A stretch of 64,000 nucleotides of DNA from Planococcus sp. CP5-4_YE (GTDB lineage: Bacteria; Bacillota; Bacilli; Bacillales_A; Planococcaceae): positions 186,001 to 250,000 of the forward strand of contig NZ_JAHPZO010000002.1 in the NCBI RefSeq assembly GCF_019042655.1, in the 5' to 3' direction. The position numbers were made by a program, and so were the translations under genes. The notes below the pieces were generated by a model, which searched no databases, was not told the origin of the DNA, and worked only from the letters and a program-made list of their open reading frames with translations. The first letter of the stretch is position 1, and every line of letters begins with the position of its first letter. Shown piece after piece: positions 17,266 to 25,196 of this stretch.

Positions 17266-18234
17266 TTATTCAATTTCAGCGTTCAGCAATCCGGCGAAAC
17301 GCGGCAAGTCGACATTTCCTCCGGAGATCACCGCGATGATGGTCTGATCCGCGGTGCCTGCCTTGCCCGACATGACGGCAGCTGCGGCAACTGCGCCTGA
17401 AGGCTCCACCAATTGCTTCGTGCGGACAGCGATATCGCGCATCGCTTCGATGATTTCTTGTTCTTCCACCAATACCAGCCCGTCGAGCAGCCCGCTGACA
17501 ATCGGGAATGTCAGGTCTCCCGGCTGCGAGGTCCGTAAGCCGTCGGCAATCGTTTCGGTCGGGCCGATCGCTGTAATCTCTCCCCGCTCCAAAGATAAGG
17601 CCGTGTCATTCGCAAGCGCCGGCTCTGCGCCAATCACCAATACATCCGGACGCAGTGCTTTCACTGCCGTCAAGATGCCGGAAATCAATCCGCCGCCGCC
17701 GACAGGCACCACGATGACGTCAGCATCCGGCAGTTGCTCGACCATCTCTAAGCCCACTGTCCCTTGTCCGGCGATGATGTCGCGATGGTCATACGGAGGA
17801 ATGTAGACGCCTTTCATTTGAGTCGCGAGCGACTTGGCATGCGGAATCCGCTCCGCTGAAGTCGTTCCGCAATATTCCACCCGTCCTCCATGCGCTTTGA
17901 TCGCTGCGACTTTTGCCGGGCTTGCATCCCTCGGCACGACGATAACAGAGGCGATGCCGAGCTCCGCAGCTACATAAGCGACCGCTTGGCCATGATTGCC
18001 CGAAGACGCGGCCGTTACGAGCGTTGCCCCGTTCGATACTGCATTTGTCACAGCGTTTGCCGCCCCGCGAATCTTGAACGATCCCGTCTTCTGCAAATGT
18101 TCCGCTTTAAAGAACACTCGGCGCGCCCATTTTTCCTGGAGCGACCGTGACTGTAAGATCGGCGTTTTATGGATGATGTCTTGAATGCGGCTTCTTGCCT
18201 GTTCCACGTCTTCGATTTTTGGCACTGGCCTCAC
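17266..18234 (-). CDS. Threonine/serine dehydratase (PLP-dependent)
   Basis: A 322-residue fold-type II PLP enzyme. The lysine for the Schiff base is in KTGSFKIRGA near residue 55, the substrate loop is ASSGNHGQAVAYVA, and the phosphate cradle is VPVGGGGLISG near 175. There is no C-terminal ACT regulatory domain, so it corresponds to the short, catabolic-type threonine dehydratase or serine racemase-like group, not to allosteric IlvA. It would convert threonine to 2-oxobutyrate and ammonia. A TGAATATTCA palindrome lies 29 bases upstream of the ATG. It ends in its own terminator. Confidence 0.87.
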   Translation of the reverse strand: MRPVPKIEDVEQARSRIQDIIHKTPILQSRSLQEKWARRVFFKAEHLQKTGSFKIRGAANAVTNAVSNGATLVTAASSGNHGQAVAYVAAELGIASVIVVPRDASPAKVAAIKAHGGRVEYCGTTSAERIPHAKSLATQMKGVYIPPYDHRDIIAGQGTVGLEMVEQLPDADVIVVPVGGGGLISGILTAVKALRPDVLVIGAEPALANDTALSLERGEITAIGPTETIADGLRTSQPGDLTFPIVSGLLDGLVLVEEQEIIEAMRDIAVRTKQLVEPSGAVAAAAVMSGKAGTADQTIIAVISGGNVDLPRFAGLLNAEIE

Positions 18235-18262
18235 TCCTTTTCCGTCTAGCTTATCATAAGAT

Positions 18263-18272
18263 TGAATATTCA
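18263..18272 (-). promoter_or_regulatory. TGAATATTCA palindrome before the threonine dehydratase gene
   Basis: The 14 bases ATTGAATATTCAGT here occur identically at 60303-60316, also upstream of a minus-strand gene (DUF4139). A shared regulator is possible, but the site is short and A/T-rich. Confidence 0.3.
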
Positions 18273-18372
18273 GTTAACCGAAAACAGAAGATGAGAAAGA
18301 GCGCCGTATTCTCCTTAATGGAAAAAAATGCGTTAAACTGATAACACTGATTGATATAAAGGAGGAGACGCT

Positions 18373-18936
18373 ATGCTTAAACGCTTAGTCATCACCGGCT
18401 ATAAACCACATGAGCTCGGTATATTCGACGACAAGCACGAAGGGGTGCGCTTTATCAAGAAAGCGCTCGAAAACCGCCTGCGCGCACTGGTCGACGAAGG
18501 GCTTGAATGGGTGATCCTGAGCGGCCAGCTCGGCGTTGAAACTTGGGCTGCTGAAGTGGTCATCGACTTGCAGGAGGAATTTCCACAGCTGCATTTCGCC
18601 ATTCTCACGCCTTTTGAGGACCAGGAGAAAAATTGGAACGAAGCGAAGCAGGAAAAATACGAATTCCTGTTATCCCAAGCCGATTTCCACCGCAGCTTGA
18701 CCAACAAGCCTTATGAAGCGCCTTGGCAGTTTGTCGAGAAAAATAAGTTCTTCCTCCGAAATTCCGACGGCATCCTGTTGATTTACGACGAGGAAACGGA
18801 GGGCTCGCCGAAGTTCATCAAACAGGAAGCGGAGCGCTATGCCGACAAGAATGAATACGACATCCTCATCATCTCTGCCGACGATCTGCGCATCGTCGCG
18901 GAAGAGGAACAGCAAAATGAATGGAATGGCTGGTGA
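18373..18936 (+). CDS. ypsA: YpsA-family SLOG-domain protein
   Basis: A 187-residue protein of the YpsA/DUF1273 family, a SLOG-type nucleotide-binding Rossmann fold. Seen features are LVITGYKPHELGIFDD at the start, EWVILSGQLGVETWAAEV (residues about 50-67, the glycine-rich ligand loop) and SDGILLIYDEETEGSPKF. In Bacillus, YpsA has been linked to cell division, but its ligand is not known. AGGAGGAG lies before the ATG. It is flanked by its own promoter region and a terminator. Confidence 0.92.
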   Translation: MLKRLVITGYKPHELGIFDDKHEGVRFIKKALENRLRALVDEGLEWVILSGQLGVETWAAEVVIDLQEEFPQLHFAILTPFEDQEKNWNEAKQEKYEFLLSQADFHRSLTNKPYEAPWQFVEKNKFFLRNSDGILLIYDEETEGSPKFIKQEAERYADKNEYDILIISADDLRIVAEEEQQNEWNGW

Positions 18937-18942
18937 GTCGAT

Positions 18943-18971
18943 GCCCTGCATGCAATGTGCGGGGCTTTTTT
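18943..18971 (+). terminator. Intrinsic terminator after ypsA
   Basis: GCCCTGCA / TGCGGGGC stem with one G-U pair, then six T. Confidence 0.75.
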
Positions 18972-19147
18972 AAATTTCTCTCTATAAAATGAAACTTACA
19001 CGCCGAAAAACCGGCTGCCCAATAACCAAATTCGCCCAATTCCTATATAAAGATACGGCTTTTTTTAATATTACCTAAGCATTTGACTATTCCTTCACAA
19101 TCCTATACCTTTAATAGTTATGTTAAAAAAACATCATAGGAGGAAAC

Positions 19148-20638
19148 ATGAACAACGCAACTAAAGTTTTTTATATCGCATTCGCACTCGTCATTTTGAC
19201 TGTCGGTTTCGGGGTTATCGCTCCAGAATTATTTGAGCAAGGCACTGTAACCATTCGCAACTACATTAATACTGCTTTTGGCTGGTATTACCTTACAATC
19301 ATGGCAATCCTCCTGATTCTCGTCATTGTTATTATTTTCAGCCCTTACGGTAAAATCAGGCTCGGGCGCGATTCGGACCGCCCGGAGTTTTCTACTTTCA
19401 CTTGGGTCTCTATGCTCTTTTCAGCAGGCATGGGAATCGGCCTTGTATTTTACGGGGCAGCTGAGCCACTATCGCATTTTGCAATTCAACCGGCCACTGC
19501 TGAAATAGGGTCGGACGAAGCGTTTAAAGAAGCCCTGCAGCGAACTTATTATCATTGGGGCATCCACATTTGGACCATGTATGGAATGGTCGCCTTGTCC
19601 TTGGCTTTCTTCCAATTTCGCAAAGGAGAACCCGCCCTCATTTCATCTACATTAAAACCTTTATTCGGTGATCGGATGAACGGCCCGCTCGGTACATTGG
19701 TCGACGTATTGGCTGTATTCGCTACCGTATTTGGGGTAGCTACTTCGCTCGGATTTGGCGCTGCCCAGATCAATGGCGGGATTGCCTATCTTTTCGGCGC
19801 CCCTCAAGAAGAATGGGTGCAGATAGTCATCATCGCTGTAGTCACATTGCTGTTTATCATGTCGGCTTGGTCTGGCCTTAATAAAGGCATTAAATACCTT
19901 TCCAATACGAACATGGTGCTGGCGATCACTCTCCTTGCACTCGTTCTTGTTCTCGGGCCGACCATCTTAATTTTGAATATCTATACAGAAACTTTCGGGG
20001 CTTATATCCAAAACCTCATTGGATCAAGCTTTGAATCCGCTCCTCTCAGTACTGAAAATCGCAGCTGGTTGGATAGCTGGACTATCTTCTATTGGGCATG
20101 GTGGATTGCTTGGGCGCCGTTTGTCAGCATGTTCATCGCCCGTGTTTCAAAAGGCCGGACGATCCGTGAGTTTTTGATCGGCGTTGTTTTAGCACCGACA
20201 ATCTTTGGGTCATTTTGGTTCGGGACTTTCGGAACGACTGCTATCGATATGCAAAAAAGCGGCATTGATTTGACGGCCTTTTCCACAGAGCAAACTTTGT
20301 TTGCGGCATTCAGCCATTTACCGCTTGGCATGATCATGTCGGTTCTTGCCATTTTGCTCGTCAGCACATTCTTCATCACGTCTGCAGATTCTGCGACTTT
20401 CGTGCTCGGCATGCAGTCGACGAACGGCTCCTTGCTTCCGAGCAACCAAATCAAAATTCTTTGGGGCATCGCCCAATCGCTCGTCGCCGCAATCCTGCTT
20501 TCGGTCGGTGGATTGACTGCTGTGCAAAACACCATTATTATCGCGGCTTTGCCATTTTCATTCATCATGATTTTAATGGTTATTGCGTTGTTTAAAGCCT
20601 TAAATGCAGAACTTGAATTGATGCAGCGCAAGAAATAA
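19148..20638 (+). CDS. BCCT-family glycine betaine/choline transporter (OpuD-like)
   Basis: A 496-residue protein with about 12 membrane segments. The BCCT signatures include FSAGMGIGLVFYGAAEPL (around 95-112), the Trp-rich betaine-binding stretch YWAWWIAWAPFVSMFIARVSKGRTIREF and FITSADSATFVLGMQS. These proteins use sodium or protons to import glycine betaine, carnitine or choline for osmoprotection. The C-terminal tail is short, so it may lack the long osmosensing tail of BetP-type members. GGAGG precedes the ATG. It lies next to glutamate dehydrogenase, which suits salt adaptation, though the terminator between them says they are separate units. Confidence 0.93.
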   Translation: MNNATKVFYIAFALVILTVGFGVIAPELFEQGTVTIRNYINTAFGWYYLTIMAILLILVIVIIFSPYGKIRLGRDSDRPEFSTFTWVSMLFSAGMGIGLVFYGAAEPLSHFAIQPATAEIGSDEAFKEALQRTYYHWGIHIWTMYGMVALSLAFFQFRKGEPALISSTLKPLFGDRMNGPLGTLVDVLAVFATVFGVATSLGFGAAQINGGIAYLFGAPQEEWVQIVIIAVVTLLFIMSAWSGLNKGIKYLSNTNMVLAITLLALVLVLGPTILILNIYTETFGAYIQNLIGSSFESAPLSTENRSWLDSWTIFYWAWWIAWAPFVSMFIARVSKGRTIREFLIGVVLAPTIFGSFWFGTFGTTAIDMQKSGIDLTAFSTEQTLFAAFSHLPLGMIMSVLAILLVSTFFITSADSATFVLGMQSTNGSLLPSNQIKILWGIAQSLVAAILLSVGGLTAVQNTIIIAALPFSFIMILMVIALFKALNAELELMQRKK

Positions 20639-20645
20639 TTTCCCG

Positions 20646-20672
20646 CCCGCCGTTACCGAACGGCGGGTTTTC
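20646..20672 (+). terminator. Intrinsic terminator after the BCCT transporter gene
   Basis: CCCGCCGTT / AACGGCGGG stem with an ACCG loop, then TTTTC-type tail. Confidence 0.8.
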
Positions 20673-20732
20673 TATAGCTTATGGATGCAGCGAAAGGGTA
20701 TAGGAAGGTAATGACTTTTGGAGGTGCTTGCA

Positions 20733-22112
20733 GTGGAAGGAGAAACGAAGAAAATCATTCAGGATTCACTCGATGCCTTATATGAAAAAAAGGAATTTCT
20801 CCCTGATTTAACTGATGGCGTCCGTAAACAAGCGTTCAACTCTTTAAGTGCCATTATCTCCACACCGAATAATATCCACAAATCATTTTTGCGCGTTCCG
20901 CGGGAAGACGGTACGATCGAACGAATCCCCGCTTACCGGGTGCAGCATAACGATAGCTTAGGTCCCTATAAAGGAGGCATCCGTTTTTACGAGGGGGTCA
21001 ATGAAGAAGAAGTCGTCAATCTGGCCTTTTTGATGACCTTGAAAAATGCCCTTCACCAAGTTCCATTTGGCGGCGGCAAAGGCGGCATCGTTATCAATCC
21101 ACGAAATTACAGCGAAAAGGAATTGAATATCGTGTCGCGCAAGTATGTGCGCTATTTCGCTGACGTCATCGGGCCGGACAAAGATATTCCAGCACCCGAT
21201 ATGGGGTCAGGCGAACGTGAAATGGACTGGATGATGGCAGAGTATAAAAAAATCCACCACGGCAAGCCTTATCTCGGGAGTTTTACTGGCAAAAGCGTCG
21301 TTAACGGCGGTTCTCTCGGGCGCCGGGAAGCGACCGGAAAAGGCGTTTATTTCACTTTCCGCTATTTAATCCATGATTACGTGCTGGCACACAAAGAACA
21401 CCTGGAAAATTCAGGTAATATCTTCGCACAGACAGCTTTGGAGCATGCGGAACGCCCTTTGAAGATGGCGGTCCAAGGATTCGGGAACGTCGGATCTGTC
21501 GCTGCACTCGAAGCCTATCAATGCCGGGCCTTGAATAACCAAATAACCGCCGTCAGCGACCGCAATGTCACCCTTTATAATGAAGACGGCCTCGATATCC
21601 CAAGTTTGATCGCTTTCACTTCCGGCAATCGGGGAGATTTGCCGAAAGATGCCGCAGAACTTGGCAAATCCGGCATCAAAGCAGAAATCGGGGGACGCGA
21701 TGAATTATTGACTCTGCCCGTCGATGTACTCTTTTTGGCAGCACTTGAAGACCAAATCCACCAAGATAATATGGAAAGCATCCAAGCCAAGATCATCGTA
21801 GAAGGCGCAAATGCACCGACGACGCGCGTTGCTGATGAGTATTTGGACAATCAAGGGGTTATCATCATCCCGGATATCTTAGCCAATGCTGGCGGCGTCA
21901 TTGTCTCTTACCTTGAATGGCTGCAAGGCCGCGAAACACAATATCACGAAGAATCGGAAGTATTTCGCCTGTTACTGGAAAAAATGCAGGAAACGATGGA
22001 TACCATCCTTCCCCAATACTTTGGAGACCCATATCCACTTCGTGAAAATTGCTTTATCCATGCCGTGCAGCGCCTATCGACTGTATTGCATAAACAAGGC
22101 AATCTCTATTGA
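20733..22112 (+). CDS. gdhA: Glutamate dehydrogenase (Glu/Leu/Phe/Val dehydrogenase family)
   Basis: A protein of about 459 residues. The catalytic region PFGGGKGGIVINP holds the active Lys, DIPAPDMGSGEREMDWM carries the catalytic Asp, GGSLGRREATGKGV is the glutamate-dehydrogenase signature, and VQGFGNVG is the dinucleotide motif. It interconverts glutamate and 2-oxoglutarate plus ammonia. It is about 30 residues longer than the usual 424-428-residue Bacillus enzymes, mainly through an insert before the Rossmann motif (HKEHLENSGNIFAQTALEHA). The GTG at 20733 is chosen because GGAGGT at 20720-20725 is spaced for it, not for the TTG at 20718. Confidence 0.9.
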   Translation: MEGETKKIIQDSLDALYEKKEFLPDLTDGVRKQAFNSLSAIISTPNNIHKSFLRVPREDGTIERIPAYRVQHNDSLGPYKGGIRFYEGVNEEEVVNLAFLMTLKNALHQVPFGGGKGGIVINPRNYSEKELNIVSRKYVRYFADVIGPDKDIPAPDMGSGEREMDWMMAEYKKIHHGKPYLGSFTGKSVVNGGSLGRREATGKGVYFTFRYLIHDYVLAHKEHLENSGNIFAQTALEHAERPLKMAVQGFGNVGSVAALEAYQCRALNNQITAVSDRNVTLYNEDGLDIPSLIAFTSGNRGDLPKDAAELGKSGIKAEIGGRDELLTLPVDVLFLAALEDQIHQDNMESIQAKIIVEGANAPTTRVADEYLDNQGVIIIPDILANAGGVIVSYLEWLQGRETQYHEESEVFRLLLEKMQETMDTILPQYFGDPYPLRENCFIHAVQRLSTVLHKQGNLY

Positions 22113-22115
22113 AAA

Positions 22116-22150
22116 AGACAGCCCCCTGTAATTTAACGGGCTGTCTTTTC
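22116..22150. terminator. Terminator between gdhA and the convergent catalase gene
   Basis: AGACAGCCC / GGGCTGTCT arms with A-tract on the left and T-tract on the right, so it can stop transcripts from both sides. Confidence 0.8.
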
Positions 22151-22199
22151 ATTTAGGAAAGCGAATTTCCAGGAGCTTTTCGCATGGCTGGCGCTTCGC

Positions 22200-23114
22200 T
22201 CATTCATTTTCAGCTATGCGTTTGTCATAGGAATACCGGTATGCACCCCGGCGGAACTGGAGAATCGGATCAACCGAACAACTGAGGCCTGCGGTCATTA
22301 CAGTCGGATCGTACAGCGCTTGTTCGGCTTCTTCTTCTGGCGCTTCGATTACCAAGTTTCCAAGAAAGATTCGTTCACGATCTTTCGGCCAATCGCGCGT
22401 CGGATCGTCCGTCGGGTCGCCTGTTTCACCGATGATGGCATACAGCTTGAAAGACACGGGGCTGCGTGCGGTTCGCTCAGCCAATTCCCGTTCGTAATAG
22501 CCGAAAGGCAAATCTTTCATATCCTTTAAGGAACGCTTGTCTTCCCCAGCATCTGGCTCGAATACGTATTTGACTGCCTGTCTCTTGCCTTCTTTTTCAA
22601 AATAGAAAGCGTGGATGGAATGATAGATGCCCGTTGCGAAACTTTCCGGCACCGTCATTTTTTTCATGCTCGAGAACATTGCCCTCACCTCAGGAAAATC
22701 CGTCAGCAGTTCTGCCAGCTCTCCTAGTTTCGGGCGGCCCTTTTGAAAAGATCGTGACACTTTAAGCATCTCCATAAAACGTTCAGGCGAACGGGTAAAA
22801 AATACCGGTGAAGTCACTGATACGATGTTCGTCACCTCTTCCGGCCCGATCTTGAATTGGACTGCCATCCCTTTGACCGGCGACATGGCATCCGCCCAAG
22901 TGGGATCCGGCGAGAAATGGGAAAAGCGCACAAGCACCGGCACCTTTGCTTTTTGAAAATGCGCAGCATCGGTCAAGTCGGTGGCATCGCCGCTGCCTTG
23001 GAATAGCCCTTTATATCCTGCGCCTCTGGCATGCGCACGCCGATAGCCTTTATGCTCACCAAAGATTTCTTCAATCTGGGTGACAGCCTGTTGTTCTTTT
23101 TGATTGGGCTCCAT
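22200..23114 (-). CDS. Small catalase-family (SrpA-type) heme protein
   Basis: A 304-residue protein with a minimal catalase core. The distal His is in RRAHARGAGYKG near residue 28, the SPVFFTRSPERFMEM segment corresponds to NTPVFF of catalases but lacks the distal Asn, and RRGAYRYSYDKR near the C-terminus supplies the proximal Tyr. It lacks the wrapping and C-terminal domains of full catalases, so it may act mainly as an organic peroxidase. GGAGGG precedes the ATG. A SigB-type promoter (GTTCAA-N13-GGGTAT) lies at 23137-23161, which fits a general stress gene. Confidence 0.85.
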   Translation of the reverse strand: MEPNQKEQQAVTQIEEIFGEHKGYRRAHARGAGYKGLFQGSGDATDLTDAAHFQKAKVPVLVRFSHFSPDPTWADAMSPVKGMAVQFKIGPEEVTNIVSVTSPVFFTRSPERFMEMLKVSRSFQKGRPKLGELAELLTDFPEVRAMFSSMKKMTVPESFATGIYHSIHAFYFEKEGKRQAVKYVFEPDAGEDKRSLKDMKDLPFGYYERELAERTARSPVSFKLYAIIGETGDPTDDPTRDWPKDRERIFLGNLVIEAPEEEAEQALYDPTVMTAGLSCSVDPILQFRRGAYRYSYDKRIAENE

Positions 23115-23136
23115 GCCATCCCTCCTTTTCCCTTTT

Positions 23137-23161
23137 ATACCCGCTATGCATATTATTGAAC
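23137..23161 (-). promoter_or_regulatory. SigB-type promoter of the small catalase gene
   Basis: On the minus strand GTTCAA (23156-23161), a 13-base spacer and GGGTAT (23137-23142), against the SigB consensus GTTTAA-N12-15-GGGTAT. It is placed about 20 bases before the start codon. Confidence 0.65.
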
Positions 23162-23213
23162 AGAACGGGAATACCTTTTAAGTAGAATGCTTTTCAAAAA
23201 GGAGGAACGTAAA

Positions 23214-23483
23214 ATGGATTTTCAACATCAAGATAACCGGATCGCCATGTTCGATGGCTCTGAGGAAGTCGGCTTTGTCAGCTACGTCGAAAACGGTGAT
23301 GTGCTAACAGTTGACCACACCGAAGTGGCACCGCAGCTTAGCGGGCAAGGGATGGGCAAGGAACTGGTCGGCAAAATGGTTGAGCATGCAAGAAACGAAG
23401 GCAAGTCAATTGACCCGCAATGCCCATACGCTAAAAAAGTGATTGACGACACTAAGGAATTCCAGGATGTCCTGGTGAAATAA
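23214..23483 (+). CDS. Small GNAT-like N-acetyltransferase (YjdJ/YidJ type)
   Basis: An 89-residue protein of the short GCN5-like family. The strand IAMFDGSEEVGFVSYVENGDVLTVDHTEVAP is followed by the acetyl-CoA loop LSGQGMGKELVGKMVEHARNEGKSIDPQCPYAKKVI (residues about 45-80), with the CPY(A/V)KK ending typical of this family. It covers only the core CoA-binding half of a GNAT fold. Acceptor substrates are unknown. The ATG at 23214 follows AAGGAGG; the frame opens earlier but without a ribosome binding site. Confidence 0.87.
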   Translation: MDFQHQDNRIAMFDGSEEVGFVSYVENGDVLTVDHTEVAPQLSGQGMGKELVGKMVEHARNEGKSIDPQCPYAKKVIDDTKEFQDVLVK

Positions 23484-23520
23484 ATAATTGGTGAAGTAGT
23501 GAATTGAAGAATCAAAAAAC

Positions 23521-23632
23521 AGCCAATGAATGAGCGAAGCATCGCTGAGTTCATTTATTGGCGACGCATCTGTCACGCAGATGTGGGAGCGCAGTGGTTA
23601 ATATGATGCTTGCGCAAAGCGAAAGTTGAGTA
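23521..23632. repeat. Dispersed stem-loop repeat, copy 1
   Basis: Begins with GCCAATGAAT...ATTTATTGGC arms, followed by a CATCTG..CAGATG hairpin and TGGGAGC. The order of these modules and much of their sequence recur in reverse orientation at 56396-56602. No coding potential is seen between 23484 and 23690. Confidence 0.65.
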
Positions 23633-23690
23633 AATCTTTTTATGCGATGCTCGACTATCGAGATAGTTGAGCACAAAGATTTTTCAGTAG

Positions 23691-23735
23691 AAAAAAGGCA
23701 AGGCGACTCAAATGAGTCCGCCTTGCCTTTTTTTC
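23691..23735. terminator. Bidirectional terminator beside the gene at 23747
   Basis: Long stem AAAAGGCAAGGCGACTC / GAGTCCGCCTTGCCTTTT with T-tracts on both strands; one unpaired base interrupts the stem. Confidence 0.8.
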
Positions 23736-23746
23736 ATTACAGGAAA

Positions 23747-24424
23747 TTAACGGAAATCGCCGTCCGCTACGTTGTAGAGGTAGCTCCAGTTGTCCGCTTT
23801 GTGCAAGTCGTGGAACGTCAGCTTATCGCCTGTGCCAAGCGTCACTTCTTCGCCCATGATAGCGACGACCATGGCCGTCCCTGTGTTATCAAGGTTCAAA
23901 TAGACATCGCCGATTGACGGGCGGATCGAGCTTCTGTCGCGCAGATCTTCTGCCAATTGGGCGTCATGCTGCTGCTGTTCTTTCGATACATTCCCTTTGT
24001 CGAAATAAGCAATATCGTTGCTGCCTTGCTCTTCTCCTGGGACCATCACGAAGAACTCTCTTGATTTGACAGTGTTCTGTCTGCTCGTGATGACATTCTT
24101 GCCTTCAACGGATTCGATTTTCTCAAACTCGTTCAAGGAATAATGGTCCATATAATCCGGATCCGGCTTGGCGATCAAGATGTAGCCGCCTTCTTCTGCC
24201 GGTACGTCTTCGCGCAATGTGTAGCGCTCGCCGAAGAACATGAACGAATCCATATGTTTCGGTTTATAGAGCGACACTTCGTCAGCGCGGCTCGCCACTT
24301 GCTCCATGTCTTTGACACGGAACATCAAGACCGATTTTTTAGCGAGCGGCTTGACGGAATAGACTTTATGCAATTCGTTATTGTAATAGACGAATTGTCC
24401 TTTTCGTACTTGAAGTAATTTCAT
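23747..24424 (-). CDS. Uncharacterised protein with SH3/KOW-like N-terminus
   Basis: A 225-residue soluble protein, MKLLQVRKGQFVYYNNELHK at the start. The first 60 residues (a beta-rich GQFVYYNNELHKVYSVKPLAKKSV) look like the small SH3/KOW-type barrel seen in elongation-factor-P-like proteins, and a second beta-rich block near the C-terminus (IGDVYLNLDNTGTAMVVAIMGEEVTLGTGDKLTFHDLHKADNW) may be another. No catalytic motif is seen. GGAGGGG precedes the ATG at 24424; the frame opens 36 bases earlier without a site. I do not recognise a named family. Confidence 0.75.
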   Translation of the reverse strand: MKLLQVRKGQFVYYNNELHKVYSVKPLAKKSVLMFRVKDMEQVASRADEVSLYKPKHMDSFMFFGERYTLREDVPAEEGGYILIAKPDPDYMDHYSLNEFEKIESVEGKNVITSRQNTVKSREFFVMVPGEEQGSNDIAYFDKGNVSKEQQQHDAQLAEDLRDRSSIRPSIGDVYLNLDNTGTAMVVAIMGEEVTLGTGDKLTFHDLHKADNWSYLYNVADGDFR

Positions 24425-24552
24425 TCTTTCCCCTCCGATACTATCAGTGCTATGGACCATTTTAGAGCAAATAATGCAGGAAGTCCATGCAACCGAATGA
24501 TTTATCTGCTATTGTGAAAACATCCCAAGATTCTGTAAAAGGAGTGGCCTGT

Positions 24553-24852
24553 ATGGAATACGAAAGCCGTGAAGATTTTATCATCAAGAAATATCAGCAA
24601 GACGAAGAAACGATGGTCCGTGTATTTGTGCAATGGTGCGTCAACCATAAAGTCGACCCGCTTGCACTTTATACAGCGGCATATCCGGCACAAGCTGAAA
24701 ACCAGCTGCTGAAAACCGCTATGGAAGAAACCGAAGCGTTCGAATACGATATCGGCGGCGATGTCTTGCTCGAAGTTCTCCAATCATTCGGCAATGACGA
24801 TTTGGCGTTTGAAGTCGCAAATGCCATGGAGAAATTGCCGCGTGAAGAATAG
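24553..24852 (+). CDS. Uncharacterised small acidic protein
   Basis: A 99-residue, acidic, probably all-helical protein, MEYESREDFIIKKYQQDEET onward, with WCVNHKVDPLALYTAAYP in the middle. No membrane segment, signal or known motif is visible. The ATG at 24553 has AGGAG 8 bases upstream, which is better than an ATG at 24487. It diverges from the gene at 23747-24424 and converges with the small gene at 24854. Family and function not recognised. Confidence 0.75.
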   Translation: MEYESREDFIIKKYQQDEETMVRVFVQWCVNHKVDPLALYTAAYPAQAENQLLKTAMEETEAFEYDIGGDVLLEVLQSFGNDDLAFEVANAMEKLPREE

Positions 24853-24853
24853 C

Positions 24854-25054
24854 TTAGCGGCGGCCTTTGCGCGCTAATTCCTTCGCCTTGTTTTCGATAT
24901 GGGTCGTGCGCAGATTTTCGATACGGTTCGAGGAGACGCGGCTATAAATGCCATCGAATTTTGACGCCGTTTTCAATTCTTTGCTGTCCACATCGGCCAC
25001 ATCTTCAGGTTCCGAAGGTGTCCGTTCTTCCACTTCCTTAGTTTCCTTATCCAT
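24854..25054 (-). CDS. Small highly charged protein, unknown function
   Basis: A 66-residue hydrophilic protein, MDKETKEVEERTPSEPEDVA with a basic second half ending in IENKAKELARKGRR. It looks disordered at the N-terminus and helical at the C-terminus. GGGAG stands about 10 bases before the ATG at 25054. A weak SigB-like arrangement (GTTTAC-N14-GGGAAC on the minus strand, 25098-25123) lies upstream, so a stress role is possible but uncertain. It ends one base from the convergent gene at 24852, with no terminator between them. Confidence 0.6.
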   Translation of the reverse strand: MDKETKEVEERTPSEPEDVADVDSKELKTASKFDGIYSRVSSNRIENLRTTHIENKAKELARKGRR

Positions 25055-25140
25055 CGCGAGTTCACTCCCTTCCACAAACAAATCCCTTTTTTCAACCGTT
25101 CCCTTGAATGGCGAGAGGTAAACGTCCAGCCAACGGCAAG

Positions 25141-25183
25141 AAAAAAAGAACGGCCCGGTGTGCTCTGCTCCGGCCGTTCTTTT
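25141..25183 (-). terminator. Intrinsic terminator of the ATP-grasp gene
   Basis: AGAACGGCC / GGCCGTTCT stem with a seven-base T-tract on the minus strand (25141-25147). Confidence 0.8.
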
Positions 25184-25196
25184 GTATGTTCTTTCT

